This document shows, piece after piece, positions 17,898 to 26,327 of a stretch of DNA of 64,000 nucleotides (within the stretch, counting starts at the first letter, position 1; every line of letters begins with the position of its first letter). The notes under the pieces are model-generated. The model did no database searches and was not told where the DNA came from. It worked only from the letters and a program-made list of their open reading frames with translations. The stretch is from Aquibacillus sediminis (GTDB lineage Bacteria; Bacillota; Bacilli; Bacillales; Amphibacillaceae): the NCBI RefSeq assembly GCF_005870085.1, contig NZ_SZNM01000012.1:1-64000 (forward strand), written 5' to 3'. The position numbers and the translations under genes were made by a program.

Positions 17898-18283
17898 GAA
17901 AAGTTTCAGTCAGATTAAATGAGGTTGTTCGTGATGGTGATTTCATTTCACGTATTGGTGGCGACGAGTTCGTTGCAATCTTTGAAGAAACAAACAAGGA
18001 AGAAGTAGAAGTTATTGCCGACAGACTATTGATGGAATGATCGCAACCATACTTATTAAATGAAGAAGAGGCAAAAATATCCTCAAGCATCGGAATTAGT
18101 GTATTTTCTGATGACGGAGAAGAGATGGATACGCTGATCAAGAATGTAGATAAGGCCATGTATTACGCTAAGAGTAAAGGAAAAGCCAATTACAAATTTT
18201 ACAGCGAGAACCTCCCTGACCTGACAACGAAAAAAGAAAATGTCTTCGAAAAGGTTATCAATCGATTTACCAAATCTAAATAA
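17898..18283 (+). pseudogene. Truncated GGDEF (diguanylate cyclase) relic
   Basis: The frame reads into VSVRLNEVVRDGDFISRIGG, then DEFVAIFEE, an intact GGDEF active-site loop. An in-frame TGA follows ADRLLME at 18038-18040; beyond it the same frame continues for 80 codons with SSIGISVF and AMYYAKSKGKANYKF, the end of a GGDEF domain, to the TAA at 18281. The 5' end of the domain (metal Asp and N-terminal strands) and any sensor region are missing, replaced by the REP half-unit. No start codon or ribosome site exists. A strong terminator still follows. Confidence 0.85.
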
Positions 18284-18289
18284 CATAGA

Positions 18290-18327
18290 AAAGAGATGAT
18301 CATATTTATATGTGATCATCTCTTTTT
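18290..18327 (+). terminator. Terminator after the GGDEF relic
   Basis: A long nearly perfect stem (AAAGAGATGATCA with TGATCATCTCTTT) followed by T tract. Confidence 0.85.
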
Positions 18328-18328
18328 A

Positions 18329-18360
18329 GTGGGACACGCTGGACAGGAGAGTTGTCCCAC
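18329..18360. repeat. GGGACA REP-like unit (degenerate)
   Basis: GTGGGACACGCTGGACAGG with GTTGTCCCAC; a single decayed unit directly after the terminator. Confidence 0.6.
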
Positions 18361-18410
18361 CACACAACGATTCGTTTACCCTGTTATCTCAAGAAAGAAA
18401 CTTAATCCAT

Positions 18411-18545
18411 TTACTTATCCGTTCGATTTGATTTTGTCTTTGGTCGTTCATTTTGGTTCACACGACCTTGGTTCATTTTTAATGTTGATGCATCTAAATT
18501 GTTGTTACGTGCTGCTTCTTCGTTTAATCGTTCCTTTTTCGCCAT
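18411..18545 (-). CDS. Small 44-aa basic hydrophilic protein
   Basis: A 44-residue frame starting MAKKERLNEEAARNNN and ending KSNRTDK. It is rich in Asn, Lys, Arg and Glu, without hydrophobic segments. TAGGAGG lies 8 nt before the ATG, a very strong ribosome site. Composition resembles minor small acid-soluble spore or spore-core proteins, but it matches none that I recognise. Function unknown. Confidence 0.65.
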   Translation of the reverse strand: MAKKERLNEEAARNNNLDASTLKMNQGRVNQNERPKTKSNRTDK

Positions 18546-18597
18546 GTCCATATCCTCCTAACTTTCTCAGACTGAATATTCATGTCCTCTATCCATG

Positions 18598-18722
18598 AAG
18601 TGAAATTTCCATACATGGGTTTTTCATCCCCCGCTGATTATTAGTACCTTGAGGAAAGATCTGCGAGCCCTCACGTAGATGGAAGTGAGGGGCTTACTAC
18701 TAGTTACATGCGGAATAAATAA
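18598..18722 (+). repeat. Two-hairpin element, subfamily B
   Basis: Starts AAGTGAAATTTCC, first hairpin region CATGGGTTTTTCATCCCCCG, linker GATCTGCGAG, second hairpin CCCTCAC/GTGAGGGG, and end CTAGTTACATGCGGAATAAAT. It shares the 5' part with subfamily A but has a different 3' half. Confidence 0.7.
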
Positions 18723-18724
18723 AA

Positions 18725-19183
18725 CTATCGTCTCATTTTTTCAATTGCATAATGAACGCCATATAATAAGAAAACTTTATAATATAGATAGACGAAAAAT
18801 TGAATGTTATTTAAACGATACAATCCAATAATTTTAATTTTTTTAAGTATATTGATCACTATAAAGGCAAAGATTCCATCCGCGATTGCATTAATAACAA
18901 GAAACTTCCTAAAGTTGCCAAAGGAAAACTTAAGCATCCACATCGACAGTGGCATATAGGGTCCAAGTGTAAAGGGAAGTTCATCTGTTAAAAACGATCG
19001 TCGCTTATTATAGAAAATCCACCAATTACGCTTTTGACCATATTTATGATTGATGATCTCCCAAATTCCAATCACTAATGCTGCAGGAAGAAAACGTTTT
19101 ATGTTCCGCTTTCCTAAAAATATCGTAGACAACCAAGGAAACAAAATCATACTTATATTAAATAGTAAATGTCTTTTTGACAA
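18725..19183 (-). CDS. Multi-pass membrane protein of unknown function
   Basis: 152 residues with about four hydrophobic segments and many basic and aromatic residues (KYGQKRNWWIFYNKRRSF in a loop). TTG start at 19183 is supported by AGGTGAAA 8 nt upstream; no ATG at the right place exists. Similar short membrane proteins occur in bacilli without known function. It lies between repeats on both sides. Confidence 0.65.
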   Translation of the reverse strand: MSKRHLLFNISMILFPWLSTIFLGKRNIKRFLPAALVIGIWEIINHKYGQKRNWWIFYNKRRSFLTDELPFTLGPYMPLSMWMLKFSFGNFRKFLVINAIADGIFAFIVINILKKIKIIGLYRLNNIQFFVYLYYKVFLLYGVHYAIEKMRR

Positions 19184-19216
19184 AATGATTTCACCTGGCT
19201 ACTAAAACCTATACAC

Positions 19217-19357
19217 TCTAGGGGGGGGTTAGCTCTTGTTCCACTCGAGTGTTGACCTGAAGCAACGGGATAAAGCAAAAGTTAACTCCCACTTTAAACA
19301 TTCCGTTTCCTTTCATTTTAATAGGGATCTTACGGACAGTTACACCGGTGTTAACCT
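19217..19357 (+). repeat. Two-hairpin element, subfamily A (decayed)
   Basis: GATAAAGCAAAAGTTAACTC followed by CCACTTTAAACATTCCG and a decayed right arm ending CTTACGGACAGTTACACCGG. The left hairpin is degraded into a run of G. Confidence 0.5.
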
Positions 19358-19359
19358 AT

Positions 19360-19812
19360 TTTTGCCCTCACCCTCCGAATCTAATCAGACGGCTTTGCAC
19401 CACTCCGCTGTCGTTTAGTCATGGAAGGGTTAAGATGGTCCATAACCTATCAGTTAATTCCCACGTCATCCCGTCAAAATCTGCTTTAATTAGGTTAGTC
19501 TATTGCATTTGGTTTTAGTACCAGGAATACACCTCCTTAAGTTGTATTATATGGTTTGGTTTCTAAATTCTAAGGTAGTCGCTCTCATTCAAGTTATCTT
19601 TGTTATGGTGATGGTTATTATGGCACATAACCAAAAAACAGCCATCCGTTTATTTGCTCCGTGGAACTACTATCCTCCTCTAGAAAGTCATGGTTTTACT
19701 TTAACCAGATTCAAAAAATATATTCTGTTGATCTAGGAATAGGGAGTTTTCCTAATTTGCGATTCAGGTTGGACTTTTTTTAAGTATATACATCATAACC
19801 GTATTTAATAGA
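19360..19812. other. Non-coding stretch, nothing recognised
   Basis: About 450 nt between a decayed repeat and a degenerate REP unit. A plus-strand open frame at 19503-19736 has no ribosome site and unconvincing composition. No RNA family recognised. Confidence 0.4.
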
Positions 19813-19813
19813 A

Positions 19814-19839
19814 GGTGGGATAAGGAGCCCTTGTCCCAC
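19814..19839. repeat. Degenerate GGGACA REP-like unit
   Basis: GTGGGATAAGGAGCCCTTGTCCCAC: a single palindromic unit with one substitution in the left arm. Confidence 0.5.
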
Positions 19840-19989
19840 CTCAGTTAATTTTGCTAATGATCTGTTCGCAAAGTTGGTGTGTGGCCAGTTGCACCTGCGC
19901 TAAAAAAGAGGAAAGTTTCCCAGCATTACCCACGTACTTTTTCGTTAATTTTAGCAACCACTATTTACCATTTACTACATAACCATTCT

Positions 19990-20018
19990 TTGGTATTATA
20001 TTTCTCTATATCTATTAA
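19990..20018 (+). promoter_or_regulatory. Candidate promoter of rpsN
   Basis: TTGGTA and TATTAA separated by 17 bp, 50 nt upstream of the S14 gene. No Zur-like operator (TCGTAATnATTACGA type) is seen around it. Confidence 0.4.
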
Positions 20019-20050
20019 ACAATTCCTTACAATATATCTTTTTATTTTAA

Positions 20051-20254
<204 letters not shown>

Positions 20255-20255
20255 A

Positions 20256-20283
20256 GGGACATGGGGACAGGTTTTCTGTCCCC
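20256..20283 (+). repeat. GGGACA REP-like unit at the rpsN stop
   Basis: GGGACATGGGGACAGG then TTTTCTGTCCCC; begins one base after the TAA of rpsN, where a terminator would be expected. Confidence 0.8.
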
Positions 20284-20410
20284 ATTCTTCTGTACTTAGG
20301 AGAGCACAAAGCAAAAACTACCATATTAGGGGATTTTCTTCTTCATCGCGATGAACTTTTTCCGCCTCCTCTTAAATAGTGACATGGCTACTATCTAATA
20401 AGAAGCAATA

Positions 20411-20554
20411 AAATGAAACTTCCATCAGTGTTGTGCCTCTCATATCCTTCTGATTTTTAGTAAAGAAGTGATCCGCAGGCCCTCCCCTCCCCATTTATCT
20501 TCTTTCCTAGAGTGAAGTGGGAGGCATACTTCCAGTTACATATGGGATAAATAA
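20411..20554 (+). repeat. Two-hairpin element, subfamily B
   Basis: AATGAAACTTCCATCAGTG, weak left hairpin, GTGATCCGCAGG, right hairpin CCTCCC...GTGGGAGG, and CTTCCAGTTACATATGGGAT. It fills much of the 370-nt gap before the exported protein gene. Confidence 0.7.
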
Positions 20555-20623
20555 ATGAAACTGTGTAACAACTAAATTAGAAATACGTCTATACATATAG
20601 AAATTCATACAAGGAGGTGAACA

Positions 20624-21229
20624 ATGAAAAAAGTAATTTCCTCTATTTTACTATTAGGAATTTTTGCAATTGGCATTGGTTATGCACTTTACGATACAGT
20701 ACAAAACCAAGCGCTAGCAGGTGAATCAAGTAATGCAAGTCCATCTAATAGCAAAAATCTAGGAACAGAACTAGAAGAGAAAGATTGGTCTATTTATGAA
20801 AATGATACGTTACACATTTCGTTTCGCTATCCTTCCTCTTGGCACCAAATGGATGTAGGGGAATATGAACCGATCAGATATGAAGGTGAAAATGGCTTCT
20901 TTGAAGTAACGAGTATCATTGCCAATTCTGTTGATGCCCCTGGTGAGGTCACACCATTGAATACTGTTTGTGAAGAATATGCATTCAGTAAATTTGATCC
21001 ATACGGAACTGAACCAACCATTGAAGAAGTTACAATCCAGGAACAAAATGGTTGTATTATTTTACCTTCAGACGATCAACGGGAAGATTTTGATCAACAA
21101 ACAGCATTTATATTAGAATACCCTCAACCTGTTGAAGTAGATGGTATAGAAAGCCATTACTTCCTATTATATGCAACTCAAGATTACATTCATTCGATGG
21201 TCCATTCTTTGTCACTTACTATGGAATAG
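20624..21229 (+). CDS. Membrane-anchored or secreted protein, unknown
   Basis: 201 residues. An N-terminal signal anchor (residues 4-24, ISSILLLGIFAIGIGYALY) is followed by a Ser/Asn linker and an extracellular domain starting ISFRYPSSWHQ, the kind of opening seen in PsbP-like/DUF small extracellular domains. No lipobox. Two cysteines (VCEEY, GCIIL) could form a disulfide. AAGGAGGTGA precedes the ATG. Function unknown. Confidence 0.75.
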   Translation: MKKVISSILLLGIFAIGIGYALYDTVQNQALAGESSNASPSNSKNLGTELEEKDWSIYENDTLHISFRYPSSWHQMDVGEYEPIRYEGENGFFEVTSIIANSVDAPGEVTPLNTVCEEYAFSKFDPYGTEPTIEEVTIQEQNGCIILPSDDQREDFDQQTAFILEYPQPVEVDGIESHYFLLYATQDYIHSMVHSLSLTME

Positions 21230-21263
21230 TTTGGATGATGGGGGTAGCTCCCCATCACTCCGT

Positions 21264-22097
21264 TCAATCAACAAATTCAAAATAACTCTTCGCCTTATTC
21301 GGATATACAGAATTAGGAAAATACAATGTCCAAAACAGATCCTCTTCTTTTTTACCAAACACTCCTTCAATTAGCAATCCTGGTGATGGTTTATTTGTTG
21401 CTGTATTTATTATTTGGTAAGGTTTCCATGTGTCTAAATCAATCAAGGTTATAATGTCGTCTGAAACCTGACTCACCTCAAAAATACTGTGCATGTTGAT
21501 ACTACAAGCCTCTAACTCACTAAATACCTTATCAAAGTCTTCTAATACGCCCAGATTATTAGCGTTGAGATGCGGATAATTTTGAACATATAAATCGTTT
21601 AAAATACTTTCACACCTTTGTAATTCAGACAAGTTTTCTGTTGCAATTTTTTCTATCGTTTCAAACCAAGAACAACCGTTACGTTCATCAAGCCAACTAA
21701 CAAATTTCTTTAATTGGGTTAAAAAATTTTGGCTTTCATTTTGTTTTGTCGCAACTTTTATATAGTTAGGCATACAAGCTATTATTAACGCTTCCCAAAA
21801 GTGGAATTTACATTGGTGCCAACTATCAGCACGATCATCATCCCACTCATTCAAAAAGATGGAAAAAATGCGAAGAAATTCATTCACATAGGGGCACGAA
21901 TGATGTTGCTGCTTATACGTGATTAGGTCTTGACCATAAAAAGTAAAAATGGAACGTGGTCGCATATCAAACTCGGATCCTAGTTGAAGCATTTCAAGGT
22001 ATTTATTCCTTTCATCAGGATGTGAAAACGCGTACATAAATGCCTGTTCCTCCATAGCTCTTTTCTTCTCTTTCTTCGTTTGATTGACTCGGTTCAT
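21264..22097 (-). CDS. Hypothetical 277-aa cytosolic protein
   Basis: No family recognised. Acidic, aromatic-rich protein with no membrane segment; the middle is helical (EFLRIFSIFLNEWDDDRADS) and the C-terminal part includes DLDTWKPYQIINTATNKPSP. TAAGGAG lies 8 nt before the ATG. It converges on the exported protein gene. Confidence 0.7.
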   Translation of the reverse strand: MNRVNQTKKEKKRAMEEQAFMYAFSHPDERNKYLEMLQLGSEFDMRPRSIFTFYGQDLITYKQQHHSCPYVNEFLRIFSIFLNEWDDDRADSWHQCKFHFWEALIIACMPNYIKVATKQNESQNFLTQLKKFVSWLDERNGCSWFETIEKIATENLSELQRCESILNDLYVQNYPHLNANNLGVLEDFDKVFSELEACSINMHSIFEVSQVSDDIITLIDLDTWKPYQIINTATNKPSPGLLIEGVFGKKEEDLFWTLYFPNSVYPNKAKSYFEFVD

Positions 22098-22348
22098 TTC
22101 ATCTACTCCTTAGTAAAAGATTTTAACTTTGAATCTAGTGTAATCATTTGCAGAAATATTTTCTTAAATGGATACACCAAATTTTGTTTAACATGTTTTG
22201 TCGAATATCTACTTCAGCATAGAACGGAAAAAACTTGTGTTAAAAGGATCTAATCGTTTTGCGTGAGATTTTGTTGGATCGTATGCAATGGAGATAGTCG
22301 TAGAGGGAAAATGAGGCAAAACGATAAGGGGTCAGGTTGGGAACGAAT

Positions 22349-22490
22349 AAAGTGAAACTTAAATCAGTGGGGGTTTTTGCCCTTGCCATATTGGATGTAG
22401 CCTGAATCAATCAGTGGGAAAGCGAAACTTTTCCCCCCTTAAACATCTAGTTTTGAAGTAGGAGTTTTAGGGACGATTGCTTCCGGATGA
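22349..22490 (+). repeat. Two-hairpin element, subfamily A
   Basis: AAAGTGAAACTTAAATCAGT, GGGGGTTTTTGCCC, GGGAAAGCGAAACTTTTCCC, then AAACATCTAG and the right arm GAAGTAGGAGTTTTAGGGAC. Lies in the gap between the hypothetical protein and the aldo/keto reductase. Confidence 0.7.
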
Positions 22491-22700
22491 TTTAGTTCTG
22501 TTTCATATTCGTTGTATCTTTAAGATAGATGATAGCATCTCATAAGTCAATCTCCCTTTAAAATGAGGATTTTATATTTTTAAAGACTCTATTTGATCAT
22601 TATTTTAAATTCACGTTCAACTATTTCTAGTAAAACTTCAAATCCCCCAAGTGATAGTGCTTAAAAATAATTTTAAAAAACTTTTATTTTTTTTGATTGG

Positions 22701-22789
22701 CGGGACAAAGGTGGTGGTGATGGGACGGAGGGACAGGTTTGTTGTCCCAGATTGATTGTGGGACAACAAACCTGTCCCCTTGTCCCACT
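22701..22789. repeat. GGGACA REP-like inverted pair
   Basis: ATGGGACGGAGGGACAGG...TTGTCCCA, 10-nt linker, then GTGGGACAACAAACCTGTCC...TTGTCCCAC. The two units face each other (BIME-like). Confidence 0.85.
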
Positions 22790-22869
22790 TCAGGCAGGAA
22801 ATTGGTTGTGTGTGACGAAGTATATAAAGTGGAAGGTTCTTCATCTTGTTTAAAATGAGGAGTGATAAA

Positions 22870-23712
22870 ATGACAACTACCATCCCAGAGATTACATTAA
22901 ATGATGGTCTACGTATTCCAGTTATTGGTTTAGGAACTTATAAACTTAAAGGAAATCATGGGGCCGCAGCAATAGCCAATGCGATCGATCATGGTTATCG
23001 ATTAATTGATTCAGCTTATAATTATGAAAATGAGGGGACAGTTGGGGCTGGGGTGCGACGAAGCTCAGTGCGACGAGAGGACTTGCGCATCACATCAAAA
23101 CTTCCCGGACGGTATCATACGTACGAAGACGCAGTTACTACCATTCAAGAATCACTGTATCGCGCAAACCTTGATTATTATGACCTCTATTTGATTCATT
23201 GGCCAAATCCAAACCAAGATCAATATGTAGAAGCATGGCAAGCATTGATCGATGCTAAAAAATGGGGGCTAATCCGCTCCATCGGTGTCTGCAACTTCTT
23301 ACCGGAACACTTGCAACGATTAAAACAAGAAACGGGTGTGTTGCCATCGATCAATCAAATTGAATTGCACCCTTTCTTCAATCAAGAAGAACAACGGAAA
23401 TGGCATGAGGAACACGGTATTATAACGGAATCTTGGAGTCCGTTAGCACGTGCAAATGAAGCATTCGATAATCAAACGATTCAAAGTATTGCTGACAAGC
23501 ACAACAAAACTATTTCACAAGTTATTTTACGTTGGCATTATCAATTAGGTGCCGTATCTATTCCTAAATCAGCATCCCCTATCCGTCAACGTGAAAACAT
23601 GTCTATTTTCAATTTTTCCTTAGACGATGACGATATGTCCAAAATTGGAAACCTCTCACGTCCAGATGGAAGAATGAAAAATCAAGACCCAGCCATATAC
23701 GAAGAATTTTAA
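22870..23712 (+). CDS. Aldo/keto reductase
   Basis: 280 residues, TIM-barrel NADPH-dependent carbonyl reductase of the YtbE/YvgN (AKR5G) type. Catalytic tetrad visible: Asp47 and Tyr52 (DSAYNYENE), Lys77 (ITSKLPG), His110 (LIHWPNPN). NADPH-binding SIPKSASPIRQREN is near the C-terminus. GAGGAGTG precedes the ATG at 22870. Such enzymes detoxify methylglyoxal and other aldehydes; the true substrate is not evident. A REP pair follows the stop. Confidence 0.92.
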   Translation: MTTTIPEITLNDGLRIPVIGLGTYKLKGNHGAAAIANAIDHGYRLIDSAYNYENEGTVGAGVRRSSVRREDLRITSKLPGRYHTYEDAVTTIQESLYRANLDYYDLYLIHWPNPNQDQYVEAWQALIDAKKWGLIRSIGVCNFLPEHLQRLKQETGVLPSINQIELHPFFNQEEQRKWHEEHGIITESWSPLARANEAFDNQTIQSIADKHNKTISQVILRWHYQLGAVSIPKSASPIRQRENMSIFNFSLDDDDMSKIGNLSRPDGRMKNQDPAIYEEF

Positions 23713-23720
23713 TACTGGTG

Positions 23721-23798
23721 GTGGGACATGGGGACAGGTTTGATGTCCCATTTCTTGCAAAAAAGACTGGGACAAGTGCCCTGTCCCCTTGTCCCAGT
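23721..23798. repeat. GGGACA REP-like inverted pair
   Basis: GTGGGACATGGGGACAGG...ATGTCCCA, 18-nt linker, TGGGACAAGTGCCCTGTCCC...TTGTCCCA. It fills the space between two convergent genes and touches the NUDIX stop, so it can end both. Confidence 0.9.
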
Positions 23799-24362
23799 CT
23801 AGTTCAGTGCATTCATTTTGGTGATTATTTTTTTATAGACGTGCATCATATGTGGTTCATTTGCACAACATTCTTCGATTTGTTCTAGAGGAATCCAACT
23901 GACATCACTATTCTCATCTGGTTTGACCTGAAGTTGTTCATTCTCATCAGCTTCAAATAAATAGGCAACGGACAGATGTAAATGCGGTGCTACATACTTG
24001 CCTCGTTTTTCATGTCCTTTTACAGGTAAAATATCAAGCGAGATAATCCCATCGGTAATAGCACTTATTTTTTCTACACCGGTTTCTTCATTAACTTCCT
24101 TCTCGGCAACATAAAGCAAGTCTTCATCTCCATCAGCATGTCCACCTGTCCATGACCAGGAATTGTATATGTTATGATGAACCATCAGCACTTTATCCCT
24201 CTTTTTATTGACAACGAAAGCAGAACTAGTTACATGCGCAACTTCATTGTTTCTTGTGAGAATATCATCAAAAGTCTCCATACAGTTGATAATGATCGCT
24301 TTATCTTTTCGCTCTTGCTCGTCCCAAACAGTGTAGTTCTTAATCAATTCCACCCAACTCAT
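23799..24362 (-). CDS. NUDIX hydrolase
   Basis: 187 residues. Nudix box GGHADGDEDLLYVAEKEVNE followed by ETG, with KE in place of the usual RE but all metal-binding glutamates kept. Large N-terminal extension before the Nudix fold. The family hydrolyses nucleoside-diphosphate-linked compounds; substrate unknown. Start at ATG 24362 is preferred; an in-frame GTG two codons earlier sits on the ribosome site. Confidence 0.87.
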   Translation of the reverse strand: MSWVELIKNYTVWDEQERKDKAIIINCMETFDDILTRNNEVAHVTSSAFVVNKKRDKVLMVHHNIYNSWSWTGGHADGDEDLLYVAEKEVNEETGVEKISAITDGIISLDILPVKGHEKRGKYVAPHLHLSVAYLFEADENEQLQVKPDENSDVSWIPLEQIEECCANEPHMMHVYKKIITKMNALN

Positions 24363-24467
24363 ATTCACCCTACTTTCTAAGAATCATGCTTTCTCCATAT
24401 TCATTATAATCCTTTTTCTAATATTCGATAAAGTAAAACGTCAATCAGTCGAGTCTTACAGCCAGCG

Positions 24468-24560
24468 GCGGGACACGGGGACAGGTTTGGCGTCCCACTC
24501 CTATCCCCCTTAATTGATGCTTGCTAACACTGGGACAAGTGCCCTGTCCCTTTGTCCCAG
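24468..24560. repeat. GGGACA REP-like pair flanking the RAYT (3' side)
   Basis: GCGGGACACGGGGACAGG...GCGTCCCAC, 35-nt linker, CTGGGACAAGTGCCCTGTCC...TTGTCCCAG. The last base lies next to the stop codon of the transposase gene. Confidence 0.9.
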
Positions 24561-24561
24561 T

Positions 24562-25290
24562 TTATTTAATGCGATCAATCACACTTTTAGATATGCCTGT
24601 TACGCGTGATAGTTGTCTGATTGTAACGCCATTTAATTGCTTTAACGTTAACAAAATATTATTTCTTTTTTCTCTCTCTAAATGTTGTAAGGTACTGCAA
24701 TCAAGACCAAGTCCTTTTACATAGTTTATTACTTCATAATCAGATATCCTTGTCTGATTATAATCGTCTAAATACTCGTCATCATTTCTTTTGTTCATAT
24801 AATCGGAAAAATACTGAATGGCTTCTGTTCGCTTGAGGGAAAATAATTGAAGAGTTAAATCGGTATCAACTATTGATGGGTTCTTGACGTAATATTCATG
24901 TAAACTTGTCCATTTACAGGAAAACACGTCTTTAGCTAGTCCAGCCTTGATGGGATTCTGATGAATATACCTTAGTACTTTTAAAAACTTTGGGAGATTT
25001 TCGACATTCTCACTTTTAAACCTTTCTTGAAACAAATGACCACAACGTTCATATTTGCTATTATACCAAGAAACATAGCTGGCGCTAAGCCTTTGAATAA
25101 ACTTGGATACTGGTTCCTCCTCATGTTCTCGTAGCAATAAATGAATGTGATTATCCATTAAACAATAACCATAGACTCGGATCTGGCCTCTTTCCTTACA
25201 GTTCTTAATTGTATCTAATAACCTCAATCTGTCGACATCATCTTCAAAAATAGTTTGTTTGTTAATACCTCTTAACATAACGTGATACAT
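24562..25290 (-). CDS. REP-associated tyrosine transposase (RAYT, Y1/HUH)
   Basis: 242 residues. IS200-like Y1 fold with the HUH motif MDNHIHLLL (His48, His50), a segment SYVSWYNSKY that should hold the catalytic Tyr (Tyr72, 76 or 80), HLFQERFKS and VLRYIHQNPIKAGL, all hallmarks of RAYT/TnpA-REP. The C-terminal TIRQLSRVTGISKSVIDRI is a helix-turn-helix for DNA binding. It nicks and joins single-stranded REP hairpins in gamma-proteobacteria. The frame upstream of ATG 25290 encodes PRKKSPNG, the usual RAYT N-terminus, but meets a stop and is one base out of frame with the nearest TTG/ATG, so the N-terminus may be damaged. It has REP-like pairs on both sides and no terminal repeats of an IS. Confidence 0.9.
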   Translation of the reverse strand: MYHVMLRGINKQTIFEDDVDRLRLLDTIKNCKERGQIRVYGYCLMDNHIHLLLREHEEEPVSKFIQRLSASYVSWYNSKYERCGHLFQERFKSENVENLPKFLKVLRYIHQNPIKAGLAKDVFSCKWTSLHEYYVKNPSIVDTDLTLQLFSLKRTEAIQYFSDYMNKRNDDEYLDDYNQTRISDYEVINYVKGLGLDCSTLQHLEREKRNNILLTLKQLNGVTIRQLSRVTGISKSVIDRIK

Positions 25291-25504
25291 TCCATTTGGA
25301 CTTTTCTTTCTTGGTCAATCTTGACATCGTATTGATCACCTCGAGGATTTTTTGTTGGCTGATATTAATGCCTGGCTTATAAGCGGAAAATCGTAGCAAC
25401 TTGTTAGATACGGATACAACAGTTATGTTTATCAATCGATTCAACATAGATCAACAAATTCCTGCTAAAAGAACACAACCTTTAAAAATTAGTCACATAA
25501 TTTG

Positions 25505-25577
25505 CCGGGACATGGGGACAGGTACACTGTCCCACAACTGCCACCAACCGGGACAAGGTCCCTGTCCCCATGTCCCC
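25505..25577. repeat. GGGACA REP-like pair flanking the RAYT (5' side)
   Basis: CCGGGACATGGGGACAGG...CTGTCCCAC, 13-nt linker, CCGGGACAAGGTCCCTGTCC...ATGTCCCC. With the pair at 24468-24560 it encloses the transposase gene. Confidence 0.9.
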
Positions 25578-25671
25578 ATCATTAGAAACAACTACCATTC
25601 ACATGATTGGGGAATATCTCGGTGGCTAAAAAGACAAATTAAAATTATCTTTTGAAAGGAGTGAAGGATAA

Positions 25672-26046
25672 ATGACACAACAAGCACAACAAGTTCTTAA
25701 TCAAATTGCACAGATGGCACAAAAATTAGAACAACAAGAGGCGCAAAATGCCCAACAACTTCAGGGGCAACAAGTTGGAGACCAGCAACAACAGCAAATG
25801 GCAAATCTTGAACAAAATGCAGCTCAACAGTTGAATCAAATTCAACAACTTATCCAACAATATCAACAACAAGGACAAACACAACAAAATCTTCAACAAA
25901 CAACAGGAAACGGCGCAACAGCAACTAACGGAACACAATCCGCTTTCCAACCTGGGTTTGCCGGAACAAATGCGGAGGAAGTAAGACAACAAAATCAACA
26001 ATCCGCACAAAACCAAGCTGGTGGAAATGGTTTTAGTCAACAATAG
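25672..26046 (+). CDS. Gamma-type SASP-like, Gln-rich protein
   Basis: 124 residues, over a third Gln, with Asn and Ala. The C-terminal PGFAGTNAEEVRQQNQQSAQ matches the repeat unit of gamma-type small acid-soluble spore proteins such as SspE (TEFASET, AQQVRQQNQ). Those proteins are amino-acid stores degraded by the GPR protease at germination. Unlike SspE, the N-terminal 85 residues are a Gln-rich coiled-coil-like segment and only one SASP unit remains. GGAGTGAAGG precedes the ATG. A coat or matrix role is an alternative. Confidence 0.72.
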   Translation: MTQQAQQVLNQIAQMAQKLEQQEAQNAQQLQGQQVGDQQQQQMANLEQNAAQQLNQIQQLIQQYQQQGQTQQNLQQTTGNGATATNGTQSAFQPGFAGTNAEEVRQQNQQSAQNQAGGNGFSQQ

Positions 26047-26067
26047 TAATATTTAATTACTATTTCA

Positions 26068-26256
26068 TAAAGTGAAACTCCATTCAGTGGGGGTTTTTGC
26101 TCTTCCCCCCACTGAGTGTTATTGCGACATGTAGAGAATTGCAGTCCCCCGGAATCATCGGGATGAAAGCGAAAGTTTACTCTCACTTATACATCTCCGT
26201 TTTGTATCATGTTTTGAGGTAGGAGTATATTAAGGACGACTGCACCGGGATAAAAG
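26068..26256 (+). repeat. Two-hairpin element, subfamily A (best copy)
   Basis: AAAGTGAAACTCCATTCAGT, hairpin 1 AGTGGGGG/CCCCCCACT, linker with GTCCCCCGGAATCATCGGGA, TGAAAGCGAAAGTTTACTCT, hairpin 2 (CTCTCACTT with GAGGTAGGAG, partly decayed), end GCACCGGGATAAAA. Confidence 0.75.
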
Positions 26257-26327
26257 CCGTAAATCACCACACCTAAATCTGCTCATTTTTATGCGCAAGC
26301 TAATAAATCAATAGAAAGGAGGAACCT

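Noticed and set aside
17607-18159. Open frames across tRNA-Cys and tRNA-Tyr on both strands
   Set aside because: They translate through clear tRNA genes and the REP unit; no ribosome sites.
19503-19736. 77-codon plus-strand open frame
   Set aside because: No ribosome site, odd composition, lies in repeat-derived DNA; no recognised family.
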